In this document: one piece after another, positions 11,061-21,659 of the stretch | Numbering within the stretch: position 1 is the stretch's first letter | Layout: the number at the start of each line of letters is the position of its first letter | NCBI GenBank assembly: GCA_037577475.1 | Contig: CM075184.1 | Span: 29,618,094-29,682,093 of the forward strand | Source of the DNA: Chaunax sp. Z400 | Taxonomy: Eukaryota > Chordata > Actinopteri > Lophiiformes > Chaunacidae | DNA length: 64,000 bases | Direction: 5' to 3' | Program-made: the position numbers and the translations under genes | The notes under the pieces: model-generated | What the model was told of the DNA's origin: nothing | Seen by the model: the letters and a program-made list of their open reading frames with translations, nothing else | Database searches by the model: none

Positions 11061-11689
11061 TGGGAGAAATATTGAGTTAGCTGGTAGGTGCTGATTATGT
11101 GTGTCCCCGTTTCATTACTTCACAGCCTTGTCTGAATGTCTCCTACGTCCAGTCATCAGAGAGATGGCCTCCTCAAGTGTTTATGTCTCCTCACCTTGGG
11201 ATGAACTTGTCATCTGCCTGTCAACATCTGTTTGGTGAAGAGTTCACCTAAGAGATGACTTTGACTTTGTGTGTTTCCCTGTCGGGCTTTTCTTTTCCAC
11301 TGCATCTGTTAGGCTCTTCAAGCACACATGCTCCTTCATTTGACTCTGTATTCCATGACACTATGTTTTGGTATTTGACCTCCTGACCTCATTCCCAGAC
11401 TGTAATAACCACCGCTTTGGAGCTCAGCATGGCGAGCAGTATAATGGTAATTTTGCTGAGATCACTGTTGCTATCCTATATTCCAACCAACCTCCCAAGA
11501 ACATATAAGGCAATGCTGATCCAGGCCATGTCATATTATCATAGTATTTTTTTATTTTATTTCCTATATTTTCCTAACTATATTGTATGTTAATCAAGTG
11601 AAGTGATTCTAATACTTACTGCTACAAGAAATACATAATTTTATATTATCTCCAACAGAGACTGTGTTACAAAGTCTTATTTTCACCTC
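11061..11689. other. Spacer without recognised gene
   Basis: Ordinary sequence, AT-rich at about 11535-11660. Nothing nameable. Confidence 0.4.
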
Positions 11690-11945
11690 TGAAACTTTTG
11701 AAGGAGAGTACAGAGTTGCATGACAAACAAGCCTTTCCTTGGAAAATCTTACTTTGTGTGCAGCCATTACCCTTTGGTGTCATATGTGGCATTTGTTTCA
11801 AGCACAAAGGCAGCGCCACAAGCTGTAAAAGCCCATCTGAAATTCCTTGCTTAGCCTGCTGACACAAAGGAACCACTTAAGCCATTTTCTCCTTCATCCT
11901 CTACAAGCGGAATGACTCACTTTCCATTTGAAATCAATAATGGTG
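11690..11945. promoter_or_regulatory. Candidate CNE
   Basis: Repeat-free block with 'acaaacaagcc', 'ggcatttgtttcaag' and 'tttgaaatcaataatgg' words. It ends just before the direct repeat that precedes the LINE relic. Confidence 0.38.
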
Positions 11946-11972
11946 GATGCTGTACACCGAGGGTAACAGCAC

Positions 11973-12023
11973 TGAGAGGACACAGACTGAAAGATATCAA
12001 CACCAAAAGCCCACCAGGTGGAT
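11973..12023. repeat. Direct repeat, left copy
   Basis: About 50 bases closely matching 12585-12630. Both contain GAGGACACAG, then AAGATATCAACACCAAAAG, then CCACCAGGTG. The left copy has five extra bases after the first word. The copies are about 0.6 kb apart and bracket the LINE relic. Confidence 0.8.
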
Positions 12024-12055
12024 TCAGCATGACACATGCATGTTGCAGAACAAAC

Positions 12056-12086
<31 letters not shown>

Positions 12087-12094
12087 CAGTATAT
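12056..12094. repeat. Compound (GT)n(TA)n microsatellite
   Basis: GT dinucleotides switch to TA dinucleotides, then 'cagtatatg'. Located between the left direct repeat and the LINE relic. Confidence 0.93.
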
Positions 12095-12114
12095 GGGTGC
12101 ATACTATGAGCTGT

Positions 12115-12540
12115 CTGAGGGAACTCCTGGGGATTAAGTGTCAAGACAAAACCCCTGACAATGAAGTCATCAGCAAGGCCAGTATTCCCAGGATCCCCAT
12201 CTTGATTTGCAAAGACCAGAACGGCCTGCACGAGACTGCCGAAACAACCTTTAAAAGCTTCCCCGAAGAGCTTTGGATACGACCTGAAAAGCTGGGAATC
12301 TGTAGCTCAGAACCAACCAGCCTGGATAAGACAAGTCTGGGAAAGTGCAGTCCTCTGTAAGAAAAGCAGAAGCTCCTGTGTTATTTTGAGGAGGCAGCAG
12401 AGCAAAACCATAAAGGACTTGTGCCTGCACCTCAGAAAATTCCTTGCTCAGATTGATCTATTCAGCTATCTGCACCATCTCCAAAACCCAGCATGATTAG
12501 ATTCATGCCAAGATAAACCATGATGGACGAACTATAGCTG
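12115..12540 (+). pseudogene. LINE ORF2 C-terminal relic
   Basis: Two frames joined by a frameshift read as the C-terminal region of a non-LTR retrotransposon ORF2. The first (from 12115) gives LRELLGIKCQDKTPDNEVIS, matching the 'R.LLGIKWQDK.PDTEVL' motif common downstream of the reverse transcriptase. After about 12250 the frame changes, and from 12272 it reads FGYDLKSWESVAQNQPAW then RQVWESAVL, a characteristic later segment. The frame stays open to a TGA at 12494-12496, ending in a decayed finger-like DLFSYLHHLQNP. The reverse transcriptase and endonuclease are absent, so this is a 5'-truncated, dead copy. The family assignment within LINEs is uncertain. Confidence 0.65.
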
Positions 12541-12584
12541 CATGTGTGCACATGCATATGCTGGTGACCAAAGATAAGAGCAAT

Positions 12585-12630
12585 ATGAGGACACAGAAAG
12601 ATATCAACACCAAAAGTCCACCAGGTGCAT
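12585..12630. repeat. Direct repeat, right copy
   Basis: Partner of 11973-12023. Weaker similarity may continue rightward, since both copies are followed within about 40 bases by a 'cgtgt' word and GT-rich sequence. Confidence 0.8.
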
Positions 12631-13363
12631 GTGGCCTATGACTCATGTAAGCTGTGGATCAACCGTGTCTTTGTTTGTATGTGCTCTGTGGAACCATTGA
12701 AGGTACCAGAGGCTGGTAGTTGCGAAGGGGTACACCCAGTGAGCAAAGCTGCCCTGGGGGCCAGGGTATCAGTGCTGAGCACACCATCAGGCCCTCATCC
12801 TGCAGAGGGTGTGAGACCACCTGGCCAAATTCGGGAGAGGCAGTGATTAATTCACCTTGTTTAGGGTGCCGTCATTGGAATGAGACAGACGAGGGCTCAG
12901 GATGATGGATGAGGGCCGGAGCAAGGGCTGATAAGACATGGCCCATGAATCTGTTCTACATCATCGGCTCCTTTGATCACTGACAGAAGTTCAGAGATGG
13001 GCCTGTGCATCTGTCCAAACAAACAAAAGTCTCTTCCCTCCCAGAACCCTCCCTCACTCCACAACACTGAGACCATCCCCCAGCTCCAACACCCTGCCTC
13101 TCAGGTTAGCTCTCGCTCATAATCAAAGAGTGGAGAGGCAAAAATGGAATGACAAAGAGGGCGTGCATCTGAGAGCCAGATGGAGTGATAAAAAAGAAAG
13201 AATATGACATGGATTGGAAAAGACAGCAAGACAGAAGGAGAGAGAGAAAGCAATGTATCTGTAAGGGGGGGCTGGGAGCCTGTGAACCATGGCAGTATGG
13301 TTTAAAGCCCCCCAAAAGGAGCCCTCCACTGCAATGACAGATTCAGCAGATAAGAGATGATCC
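12631..13363. other. Spacer without recognised gene
   Basis: Mixed sequence. 13030-13110 is C-rich, 13120-13260 is purine-rich (agagagaaag) and a seven-G run lies near 13265. Several 60-120 codon frames on the minus strand reflect this skew and look random. Confidence 0.45.
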
Positions 13364-13520
13364 ATGAAAGCCGATCGGTGTGCTGACAGCAGGAGAGAGG
13401 CCTTGGCCCCGGCCGGCAGGGTGCATTGCTGTGGGCAAACGCAGCTGTCAGGGCCAAACGGACCCTCAGCTTTCTGCCATGCCACCACACTGACGTCACG
13501 CCGCCGGAATCAGTGCCTGT
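13364..13520. promoter_or_regulatory. GC-rich patch with perfect CRE
   Basis: A local CpG-containing, GC-rich stretch ('ccccggccggcaggg', 'cgccgccgg') in otherwise CpG-poor DNA. It carries a full CRE palindrome TGACGTCA at 13491-13498. Too short for a CpG island; could be a regulatory element or a remnant. Confidence 0.35.
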
Positions 13521-13589
13521 CCACCCCTTACTTCCCTCCCTCTGGTCTCTAAACACAGCATTCCAGCACTGAAACATTCCCAGACCAAT

Positions 13590-13850
13590 CTATTGCACAA
13601 CTGAATTTTTGGGATATATATCAGTCGACAGGTGTTGAAATTAACCTATCTCGGCAATTCTCTGACATATTGACAATGTGTAAAAGAATGCAGGGGTTCT
13701 CTGAGTGAAGGATTTCTGTCAGGTAAAGAATAAAAGATTAGACCAGGATTTATTCTTCAGAATCGCATTGAGCCGCAGTTACGAGGTCTCTTTTACTCGT
13801 CTAACACTGTTAGACTAAGGAGCTTTAGCACTAGTCTCAAGATAGACAGA
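13590..13850. promoter_or_regulatory. Candidate CNE
   Basis: Repeat-free block with 'ggatatatatcagtcgac', TTGAAATTAACC, and a small perfect inverted repeat GTCTAAC-ACT-GTTAGAC at 13799-13815. Confidence 0.42.
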
Positions 13851-14019
13851 CAGAAATATGGACAGCATGGAGAATGAGATCCACTGTGTAAAACAGGAGA
13901 CTTTCATGTACTTTCCCTGCTGAACACACGGCCGCACGGTGCTTATTCCACCAGCCTCCGAAGAAAATTACCACGTCTACCAAGGGAGCCGAGAGAAAAG
14001 AAGTGCAGATGATTCCCTC

Positions 14020-14600
14020 AAGGAAATGAAAGGCAGTAATAAGCTATTTAATTTATACTTGAAATTATTTTATGCTCAATAGATACACTCTGGGTCCTTA
14101 TTGCTATTTAAATGATTATTCTCGCCAAATTATTTTAATCCATTTTCAGAGGGAAATTTTCTACATCCTCATTTAAACAGCTAAATGGAGGCATCTTTTA
14201 ACTTCATACGGTCGACATAGTAAATTAGAGAACTAAAAGGCCTCCTTTTATTTTCGCATTCATTTCAAAGTATTAGCTCAGTAATGGATATCCTCACATA
14301 CTAATGCTGAATTATTTTACATATAAATGCTCATTTAAATGCACAGTCTTATGGTTCATCGGCTTACCATTAAAAATTATTTGTTTGAGTCGGTCCTTTC
14401 ATGAGGAGCGTTATAAACAACTTTGAATTAAGCAAAAGTGAAGCAGTGAATATTGTGGTTTATCCACTGACAGCCAGATTACTTACATTAACAAACTAAA
14501 TGTACAGAACTAAGATTTTGTGCCATTGAATTTGAGACACTGTCATTTTGCAAGGACATCAGGACCTTATAAACAGTTCATAATACAAGACATGCTATCA
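14020..14600. promoter_or_regulatory. Candidate CNE (strong, long)
   Basis: Nearly 600 bases of AT-rich but complex sequence without tandem repeats, with many TAAT/ATTA/TTTAAAT words such as CTATTTAATTTATAC, GCTATTTAAATGATTATTC and TGCTGAATTATTTTAC. No open frame over 60 codons crosses it, as expected for AT-rich noncoding DNA. Confidence 0.48.
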
Positions 14601-15534
14601 GGGCAGTCATCTGTACATATCATTTTCTATTCAAAGCTGGTCTGAGAGCTGATCGCTTTGGTCTTTCTCTCTTTTTGATCTTGCATCTCTCAGAGTCCTG
14701 CTTCACCTCTGTCCACGTCTAAATCCTGTCTCTCCCTCTCTTCCTCTCACTCGTTCCTCTTCCCTTCATTCTCTCGCTCACCTTTCTACTTGTATTAAAA
14801 GCTGAGTTGAATACATGAAAAGATTGGTGACCTTTTAATGAAAATGTCAGTATTCCTGTAGTGTGTGTGTGTCTGTGTGTGTGTGTCGGGGGTGTGTGTG
14901 TGGGGGGGGAGGGCAAGCACGGTCTCCATGACACTAGAGGTTCCACAAACTCAACAGCATGTTTCCCTGACAGCTCCTAAATGTCTCCTTTCTCTGCCTC
15001 CATGTCACCAAGAAATTTTTCTCTGACATCAGGCTGAGGTCTTCATCTACTAAATTTCCACTTGTCCCTTAGCCATAAAAGATGTGTGTGACAGTCCTCC
15101 TATATACTGTATGTCCTATCCTTAAACACTGACAAGCAAAATGAAAATCAGGGCTAAGAGGGCCCAGTCTAGATGTAGCATATACACACTCCAAATCTCA
15201 GCCATATGTTTTGTCAGGACAATTACAAAGAGAGAGACTGGGTAAGTAATCCCTTTATGATTTATGCAGTGCTGTTTCAACCACAAACGGGCTTGACAGA
15301 CATACCTGAAAAATAAAACCACTAGAGCTAATGTCACTTTGATGTCTTCCTTTCTAGCACTCCAGCTTTGCCTTTTTCCTCTTCCCCATGTGCCAAGGAT
15401 AAGTCCATCTTAAGAAAATTGAAATGTAGCTCTTCCTGAGTGGCTCACTCTAGCAGGTGCCACACAGAGCAGTCATGATCATTTGTCGTCTGTACCTCTG
15501 CCTTTCTTCATGTTTTGTCTTCCGTCTCTATTTT
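14601..15534. other. Spacer with pyrimidine-rich and GT tracts
   Basis: 14660-14790 is CT-rich and a GT/poly-G compound lies at 14861-14910. About 15240-15350 is plain unique sequence. No gene seen. Confidence 0.45.
14861..14910. repeat. (GT)n with poly-G
   Basis: GT dinucleotides interrupted by CT and CGGGGG, ending in an eight-G run. Confidence 0.92.
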
Positions 15535-15750
15535 TAGTCGGGCGAAAAGACGTCAAGGCGAAGGTGTGCAGTAAGTAAGTGACAACCTGACGCCCGGCTT
15601 TATTTGATGCTTGCCAGATCAAAGCCTCACTGCAGGGCACGCTAATTTGAAGTCCACTGCAGTGATGATCGCTGTGCATGATTACCCCACAATGGCACTC
15701 CTATTAATCACATCACTCTGATTATTCTAATTTGATTTGACTCAGTGATG
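15535..15750. promoter_or_regulatory. Candidate CNE (strong appearance)
   Basis: Contains GACGTC near 15550, CpG-rich ends 'gtcgggcg' and 'gacgcccggc' that are partly complementary, TATTAATCACATCA, 'gattattctaatttg' and a consensus AP-1 site TGACTCA at 15738-15744. It stops abruptly at a CT microsatellite. Confidence 0.45.
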
Positions 15751-15756
15751 TCTATC

Positions 15757-15780
15757 CTCTCTCTCTCTCTCTCTCCCTCT
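15757..15780. repeat. (CT)n microsatellite
   Basis: About ten CT units, then CCCTCTC. Confidence 0.92.
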
Positions 15781-15989
15781 CATCACCATCATCACAACGT
15801 CTCCCAATAAAACTGTCAAGTTGGGGCGACTGCTCTCTGCAGTAAGTGGATGAAATTTAAAAGGCTACAACATGACTGACAGTGTACTCACAGAGGGAAG
15901 CAGTGATAGTGCAGAGGGGGGGGTGAGAGACATGGAAGATGAGGAAAGGAGGGGATGCCCATGTTAATACTTACAAATGACTAATGTCT

Positions 15990-16460
15990 CCCCCAGCAGG
16001 TGCCACGGCCAGACAAACTGGGATAAATATTGAGATTCCTCCGAGCACAGCAGCATGCAAAATGAAACCCAACTGTTTCTAATACAGCGCTGCAGAAGTG
16101 ACTGGCCCTGTTGGGTAGCTGTTCTCTGTCTCTCCCCATCACTCTGTCTGCCTAATTGTTTTGTGCGTTTGGTAAACATTCCCAGCTCAATCTACTGTAT
16201 GAATACCGTCTGGTTTATGCTCTCAGCACTTTTTCGACAGCAATAATGCACCCTCCGACTATCATCCGGTGATATGTTTTAATGTGCATTGACCCTGCAT
16301 TGCAGAGTGAATTTACAAAATACCAGCTTTTGAGGAATTGCTTTGCTTTTTAATTGACACATGAGAAGTTAAGGAATAATGAAAGATATTTTTTCAGTCA
16401 CCAGCTGCAGTTGAGTTGATTTTGCCTTGGCAATGAAGCTGATTACATAAGGCTGATCAG
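15990..16460. promoter_or_regulatory. Candidate CNE (strong, long)
   Basis: About 470 bases of complex sequence: 'gggataaatattgag', CTAATTGTTTTG, AGCAATAATGCACC, CTTTTTAATTGACAC and 'gctgattacataagg'. It ends at the start of repeat copy 2. Confidence 0.45.
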
Positions 16461-16495
16461 TGTTTTTATTTGTTTTGTTTGTTTGTTTTTTCTTC

Positions 16496-16800
16496 TAAAG
16501 GCCATGGAGGTTATGTTTTCGGCTGCGTTGGTCTTTCTGTTAGCATGATTACACAAAAAACGACTCGATGGATTGTCATGAAACTCTGTTGGGCATATGT
16601 CAAGGAAAAACCTGTTAAATATTGTAGTGGATCCTGATAAAAAAAAGGGGCGGATCCATGAATTCTGTTTCAATTTATTAACAGTGCAAGATTTTTTTTT
16701 TTCAACATTTCCATAACACATAAACTACCTGACAGATTTTGACGAAAGTTAGTAGAAGGGCTGAGTATGGATTGGGTATGTTTACTTATGCAAAATTTAA
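16496..16800 (+). mobile_element. Interspersed repeat, copy 2 of 3
   Basis: Words shared with the other copies in the same order: 'ggttatgttttc', 'gttggt', 'gttagcatgattacacaaaa', 'catgaaactc', 'ggatcctgataaa', 'gggcggatcca', 'ttcaacatttcc', 'aaactacctgacag', 'gaagggctgagtatgg'. The right end fades into AT-rich DNA near 16800, so the closing 'ctagttt' seen in the other copies is lost. Confidence 0.68.
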
Positions 16801-18339
16801 GAAATTTATTTTTCATAAAGACACTGACTTAATTACTGAATGCTTTGACGTTGAGGTAGTAATATCTTAACCTGTTCTTCCACTTCCTCTAAACTAATAT
16901 AATCAGCCAACCCGTCTGTAAGGCACTGCAAATAGAAAAATGATGACGTTTTCTGCATCGAAGACATCACCCATATAGTCCCTATAGCTCACCACCTGCC
17001 AAGCACCACCCATCAGATTACCCTAGTGTCAAAGCTGGGAAAATGCAATGGTAAGGTTCATCTGACACCCTTATACAAACAATTATTTAGGAGTGGATTG
17101 CATTTCATGACAGGTTCACAAAAAGTGCAGCTGTGGCAGAAAAATTTTAATTGTAATAGAAAAATAACATAAAACTTAAGACATTGAATTTCCCAAAACA
17201 TTAAATGGATGTTTTAGCAAATATTATTCTAGACATTTTTTTAACATCTAACGTGGCCAGAATACGCAGTTCAGACACAAAGCTATCGCCTCAAAATGAT
17301 TCCACTAGTGACCTTTTCCTGGTGGTAGAGATTAATTATGCACCCATCACTGGACACAACCTCCATACCAGACCTCAACTCCGAGCGAGAGCTGCCTGCC
17401 TCCACCCTGATCAGTCAGTTAGAGTTTTCGTGCGTCATACACAGTGTGTCTCAGCCCGGGGGCCAAGACAACACCAGAGCACATCCTCTTTACAAACAAT
17501 AGACCTGGCCTACCATGTTATACCCACACAGCAGGCGTCCACCACTCTGTAGAGGGCAGGAAGTTCTTCCAGCTGACCCACTGCCTTGTCACATATACAG
17601 TCACAGGAAGTTCCCTCAGCCAGTCAGTTTTCACATGTTAAATAATTTCACCTCTCCACTGCTGCTGACACATACTGTTTCAATGCAGTGGCTCACATCA
17701 ATCAGTCAGGAAAGTCTTTTTAGTGCACTGTTAAGCACTGCTAATATAGAAAATTAACAGCATATATTGACACACATGAAGGAAACATCATTTGAATTTT
17801 GTTTTTCTAAAAATACCATCCGTTTCCTTTCAGAGATAAAAAGATAAACAGTATCACAATTCCACTGATGACTCCTTTTGTCTGCAGCATTGAGAAAAGG
17901 CTGTCAAAGTCTGTTACACTTCCTCTCATGTCATTCTTGGACAGTGGAAGCACTGGTATTGCATGAGACATTGTCAATAGAACCTGGACGACATCTGCAC
18001 AGGGACTTGATAAAAGCCTTCAGCTGCAGTAAAACACACATTCCCCATTGTGTTGGTTTAGCAGTGAAAAATTGCCCACGTCTCCAGATGTCAATGGAAG
18101 TTCAACAAGATTAGATATGGGACAGTTTTCTTTGCTGTTATTTGCTTTTGTTTGCTGTAGGCAATGCTCACCCACACAGCAGGGCTGTAAAAGCTGTATT
18201 TCATATGTAATATTATAAGTAGTCCTCTATGCAAAAAGACACACATGCACAAAATGTGTGAACAGGGAGAAAAAAAACCTGCACACACATACAAGCCCCC
18301 TACTGTCTTTAATACACTCTTAGGCCTGTAAAATTCACA
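16801..18339. other. Spacer, possible LINE-like scrap
   Basis: Mostly ordinary AT-rich DNA. About 17340-17500 may hold a badly decayed LINE C-terminal piece: one frame gives ITGHNLH, another gives KTTPEHILF, both resembling the region before the LINE Cys-His motif. 17770-18110 is plain unique sequence. No gene supported. Confidence 0.3.
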
Positions 18340-18545
18340 CCTACAGTATTGGGCCAGAATGCTCAGACAGACTGGCCCATTTGGCATACAGATGGCACTT
18401 CTGGTAAAGTATGGTGTAATTGGTGCACAACCATGGCACAGTGTGGCACGGTGTGGCCCAGCAGCCAGAGGCAACACATTTTCCGGACAAAGGGCAGGAA
18501 GTTTTGGCTTGGTGGTGGGTTGCTGAAGAATCACGGGGCATAATG
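18340..18545. mobile_element. Possible TGGCCCA-type repeat fragment
   Basis: Starts with an inverted repeat TGGGCCAG (18350-18357) / CTGGCCCA (18372-18379), then several 'tggcac' and 'gtgtggc' words, including 'ggcacagtgtggcacggtgt'. The word usage resembles teleost inverted-repeat elements with internal TGGCCCA motifs. Ends are undefined. Confidence 0.35.
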
Positions 18546-18689
18546 CTGCAGCCATATGTTGTGTAGTCTTATAGAGCCTGTATGTCTTTGTGCATGTAGC
18601 TGGAGGGTCACACGTCTTTGTGTGCTGTGTGTTATGCTGTGACACTGCCATTATGGATGAGTGCTGACAGCCGGTGGAATGGCCAGAGA

Positions 18690-18830
18690 CAGAGGGCTTG
18701 TACTTGTTGTGTTAACACTGGCGGGACACAATAATCTGCTACTTGTAAAGCAGGTATCGTCCTGACAAAACCATTATTGTCTCCACATGGTAATGAGGGC
18801 TGGGGAGGGACTGGGAAATAGATTTAGAGG
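18690..18830. promoter_or_regulatory. Candidate CNE
   Basis: Short repeat-free block: 'gtgttaacactgg', 'cacaataatctgc', 'aaaccattattgtc'. GTTAACACTGG and CCATTATTG words stand out against the G-rich spacer to its right. Confidence 0.35.
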
Positions 18831-19149
18831 AGGCTGGTCCTGGGCCATGGACTGTCTGAAACAGGGATGTGAGGTTGGGGGAGTAGGACAGGGAGGCGGG
18901 GAAGCGGGGCATTAGGTTTGTTCTCTTGCATCACTGAGCACTGGAGAGTTGTCTTAAACTGCCACAATACAAATTAGCTGGCTGAAGAATGGAAGCCACA
19001 GAAGAGGGGGAGAAACAGATGACAAGCCTGAAGATTTAAGTCAAACATACAATAGCATTCTGTAATCACCCACACCACCCCCACTCCGTCCACATCTTCC
19101 TCTCTGTGCATAAGATCAGGGTGGAATAAAAAGAGGGGGGGGGGAAGAA
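18831..19149. other. G-rich spacer
   Basis: Purine- and G-rich sequence (18840-18910), then mixed sequence, ending in a ten-G run at 19135-19144. No gene seen. Confidence 0.5.
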
Positions 19150-19460
19150 AACAGGGATTGTTGTTGGTGTCTTCTAATTAAGCAGGCGAAGATGCAAGTC
19201 AATAGAGCAATTCATTAACAAATCAAAGTCCCCAGGGCCTGCCTGGCAGCATGGCTGTGTTTGTGAAAACCCTCCTTCAGAATGGATACCCATATGCCAG
19301 GGGTCAGGGTGACGCCCCTCTCCACACTGCTTAGCATTCAGCATACACACACATGGCCGTTAGGGTCACCGCTATCTAACGTGTCCGCTGCGCACACAAC
19401 AGAATTTCCATATGGTCCATGAAAATGGATACGCCGTTGGGCCTCCCTTACTTCCCACGC
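19150..19460. promoter_or_regulatory. Candidate CNE (strong appearance)
   Basis: Repeat-free: 'cttctaattaagcagg', 'gcaattcattaacaaatc', 'gataccatatgcc'-like words and a CpG-containing right half ('aacgtgtccgctgcgc', 'gatacgccg'). Confidence 0.43.
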
Positions 19461-19799
19461 CCTGACCATCAGCTCCATCGGCTGCTGTGTGGCTTGTGTG
19501 TGTCCACGCACTTCAGGCGGGTGGATTATAGAGAGGCAGGCTGGGATCAGAAGGGCGTCTGCTGTTGCTGATGTTTGACACCCAGCCACGTCAAGTGCTC
19601 ACAATACTGTCCTCATCATCCTCATCCAAGCCCAAAACTGGTCCTTTGCTTCACTTTTTGCTCCTCACCCCTCCTGCTGCTGACTGCTCTCCCTCGCTAG
19701 GGTTGTCTCTCCCCCCTGTATCAGTCCCCAACCCCCGCTCACCCACCGCTTCTTCCTGTAGTGCACGTTTCAGAGGACTTTCAGAACTCTGGCAGCGGT
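19461..19799. other. C-rich spacer
   Basis: CT-rich DNA with 'ctcatcatcctcatcc' and 'ctccccct' words. An open frame on + (19565-19807) reflects the C-rich skew. Confidence 0.4.
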
Positions 19800-20400
19800 G
19801 GCGTTGATGTTGCTTCATAAGAACGTGCGGGCAGTACTGATGGCCGCCTGTGAGTGTGAAGCCCATTGAGACAGTGGTGACCCGCTGAAGAGGATTCCAG
19901 CCTGAGGGCACTTCACATGACTCTTTCAAATCCACACAAATAAAGCTCTTTATGGCCTGAAAGTGGCCCCACAGAATGGGTGCTACAGAGCCCCCTGAAA
20001 AGCCCAACACGATTGTCATGGATATTACACGACGCAAGCAACAACGGGCCGAGGAGACAAGTGTTGATCGGGAACAAAACTCGAGCAGACTTTTCCATGA
20101 GGCAGGCCAGGGAATGTTGACAGGCCAGTGAATGGTCTGTTTAACCCTTTGAAAGTGAATGGGGGCTCCCTGAAACAAATGCATTCTGATAGACTTTGTA
20201 CGCACTGGGACACAAAAAGTACACTAAGCTCCTGCAAGGGAACCAGGCAGAAGGCAAGAGACGAAAATAAGATTGGAAAGGTGGGAATGTGTTTGCGCCA
20301 GATTCCATCAGCCCGGCTCTTCTATTTTCTGGCTTCAACGCTTCTCTTTTGAGCTCAACAGAGAGATGATTTAAGCCTTGACTGGGCTCTAGCATCCATT
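19800..20400. promoter_or_regulatory. Candidate CNE with few stop codons
   Basis: About 600 bases of repeat-free, CpG-containing sequence. Several frames are open: a 184-codon minus frame (19651-20205), shorter minus frames inside it, and a 74-codon plus frame (20128-20352). The translations share no recognisable domain. Calling it regulatory is the cautious reading. Confidence 0.33.
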
Positions 20401-20584
20401 TTGACTGAGCCCATTTAGAGTTTTAGACAGACTGTTTGTTCACAAGGGTACGCTGTAGTTTGATGGAGAATGTCAAGCCTGACGTGAGTGCAATTCCTTG
20501 TCCAATGGCAGTCATTCATTCAGACATTTAAAAAAAAACTTTATTTCTCTATCACCACTCAGGGGAAAAGCCAAGCTCAAAATA

Positions 20585-20596
20585 TTTTTTTTTTTT
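20585..20596. repeat. Poly-T tract
   Basis: Twelve T in a row. Confidence 0.85.
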
Positions 20597-20679
20597 ATTT
20601 GTATGGGTGTGACCGCTCCACACAAACCCTGCCAAAAAGAATCTGTTATGTAGAGGTGGAATGTAGAGTAAATAAAATG

Positions 20680-20970
20680 GGAAAATGAATTATAATGTCA
20701 TTTAAAATTGATAATCACTACATTGCAAAGGTTTTACTTTGTAATTAAACTTTGCTCTAAAACAGATATCACTCTGCTGATTAAGAATTAGGACATATTA
20801 TAAGGTGACGGTTATGAGGCTATTAATTACAAAAGTGCTCATAATTCCTAACTGTTCCGTGGCTGATTGTTTTAAGGCTTTGGCAGGTCTACTCTATCAA
20901 TAAGATGAGCATGTTGTTACCACTGTTGCACTCTACAGTGTCTCCTTTATACAGCCATGCACAATATGCA
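20680..20970. promoter_or_regulatory. Candidate CNE (strong appearance)
   Basis: Dense in TAAT/ATTA cores: 'gaattataatgtc', 'ttgtaattaaac', 'ctgattaagaattagg', 'ctattaattac', 'ctcataattcc'. AT-rich yet without tandem repeats. Confidence 0.47.
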
Positions 20971-21572
20971 AAATGCTAAAAGATGGATAGTAACACTTAG
21001 GGCTGTAAAAAACGAATAAAAAACTGGCCATATTTATTATACTTTGTCTTTTCTGAAACGGGAAACATGTAACACATTTGTTTCACATTCCAAGCGACAA
21101 TATATTTGAGTTCAGTCCATCATGCATACACAGTGTGCCACTTATCCATTACTACATGTTCAAATGTGCCTACATACCCAAACTCAACATGAGTTTCCTT
21201 CAGCAAACTGCTACACCTATGCTGTCACCCTCCAAACTCTCTCACACAGCCTTCTCAGACAGCAAAAAACTTCTCCAGAAGAGCTCCTGCATGCTGACGG
21301 TAATCCTGAACTTTGGAAACTGCAAGCGGGGGGGAAGAGGAATGTGCTTAGTTCAGCTCCTTCTTGTCACAGGGTGTAGTTTGAGTGGGAGCAAACATGG
21401 CTGCCATTGTGGGAGCATTCTGTGTTGCTGTGTTTGTGTCAGGAAGGCTTTCAGCAGTGAGCCTTGTGACAGTAAGGACGTGTGAGGTGCATTGAGATGT
21501 CCTCATTCTAGGAATACTGCCACTGCCACCATGAGACCAGCCAATTATGCCTCCAGCATGCAAATGTCTTGC
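20971..21572. other. Spacer without recognised gene
   Basis: Unique sequence. Several 60-135 codon frames on both strands (21078-21485 and others) look random. A POU octamer ATGCAAAT lies at 21558-21565, just before the GA tract. Confidence 0.4.
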
Positions 21573-21605
21573 TGAGAGAGAGAGACAGAAACAGAGAGAG
21601 AGAGA
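21573..21605. repeat. (GA)n microsatellite
   Basis: GAGAGA runs interrupted by CAGAAACA. Confidence 0.9.
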
Positions 21606-21659
21606 ACACGCTAAGACAAAGACACAATGGGGTCTGTGAAGGTTCGGTGTGTGCCCCAC

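Noticed and set aside
12010..16010. CTCF-like words (CCACCAGGTGG near 12011, CCAGCAGGTGCCAC near 15994)
   Set aside because: Partial matches to the core motif only; without a matrix score or conservation they are not worth calling.
18091..18651. 186-codon minus-strand open frame
   Set aside because: The translation has no domain and overlaps CA-rich and hairpin-repeat sequence. The length is explained by low stop density in that skewed region.
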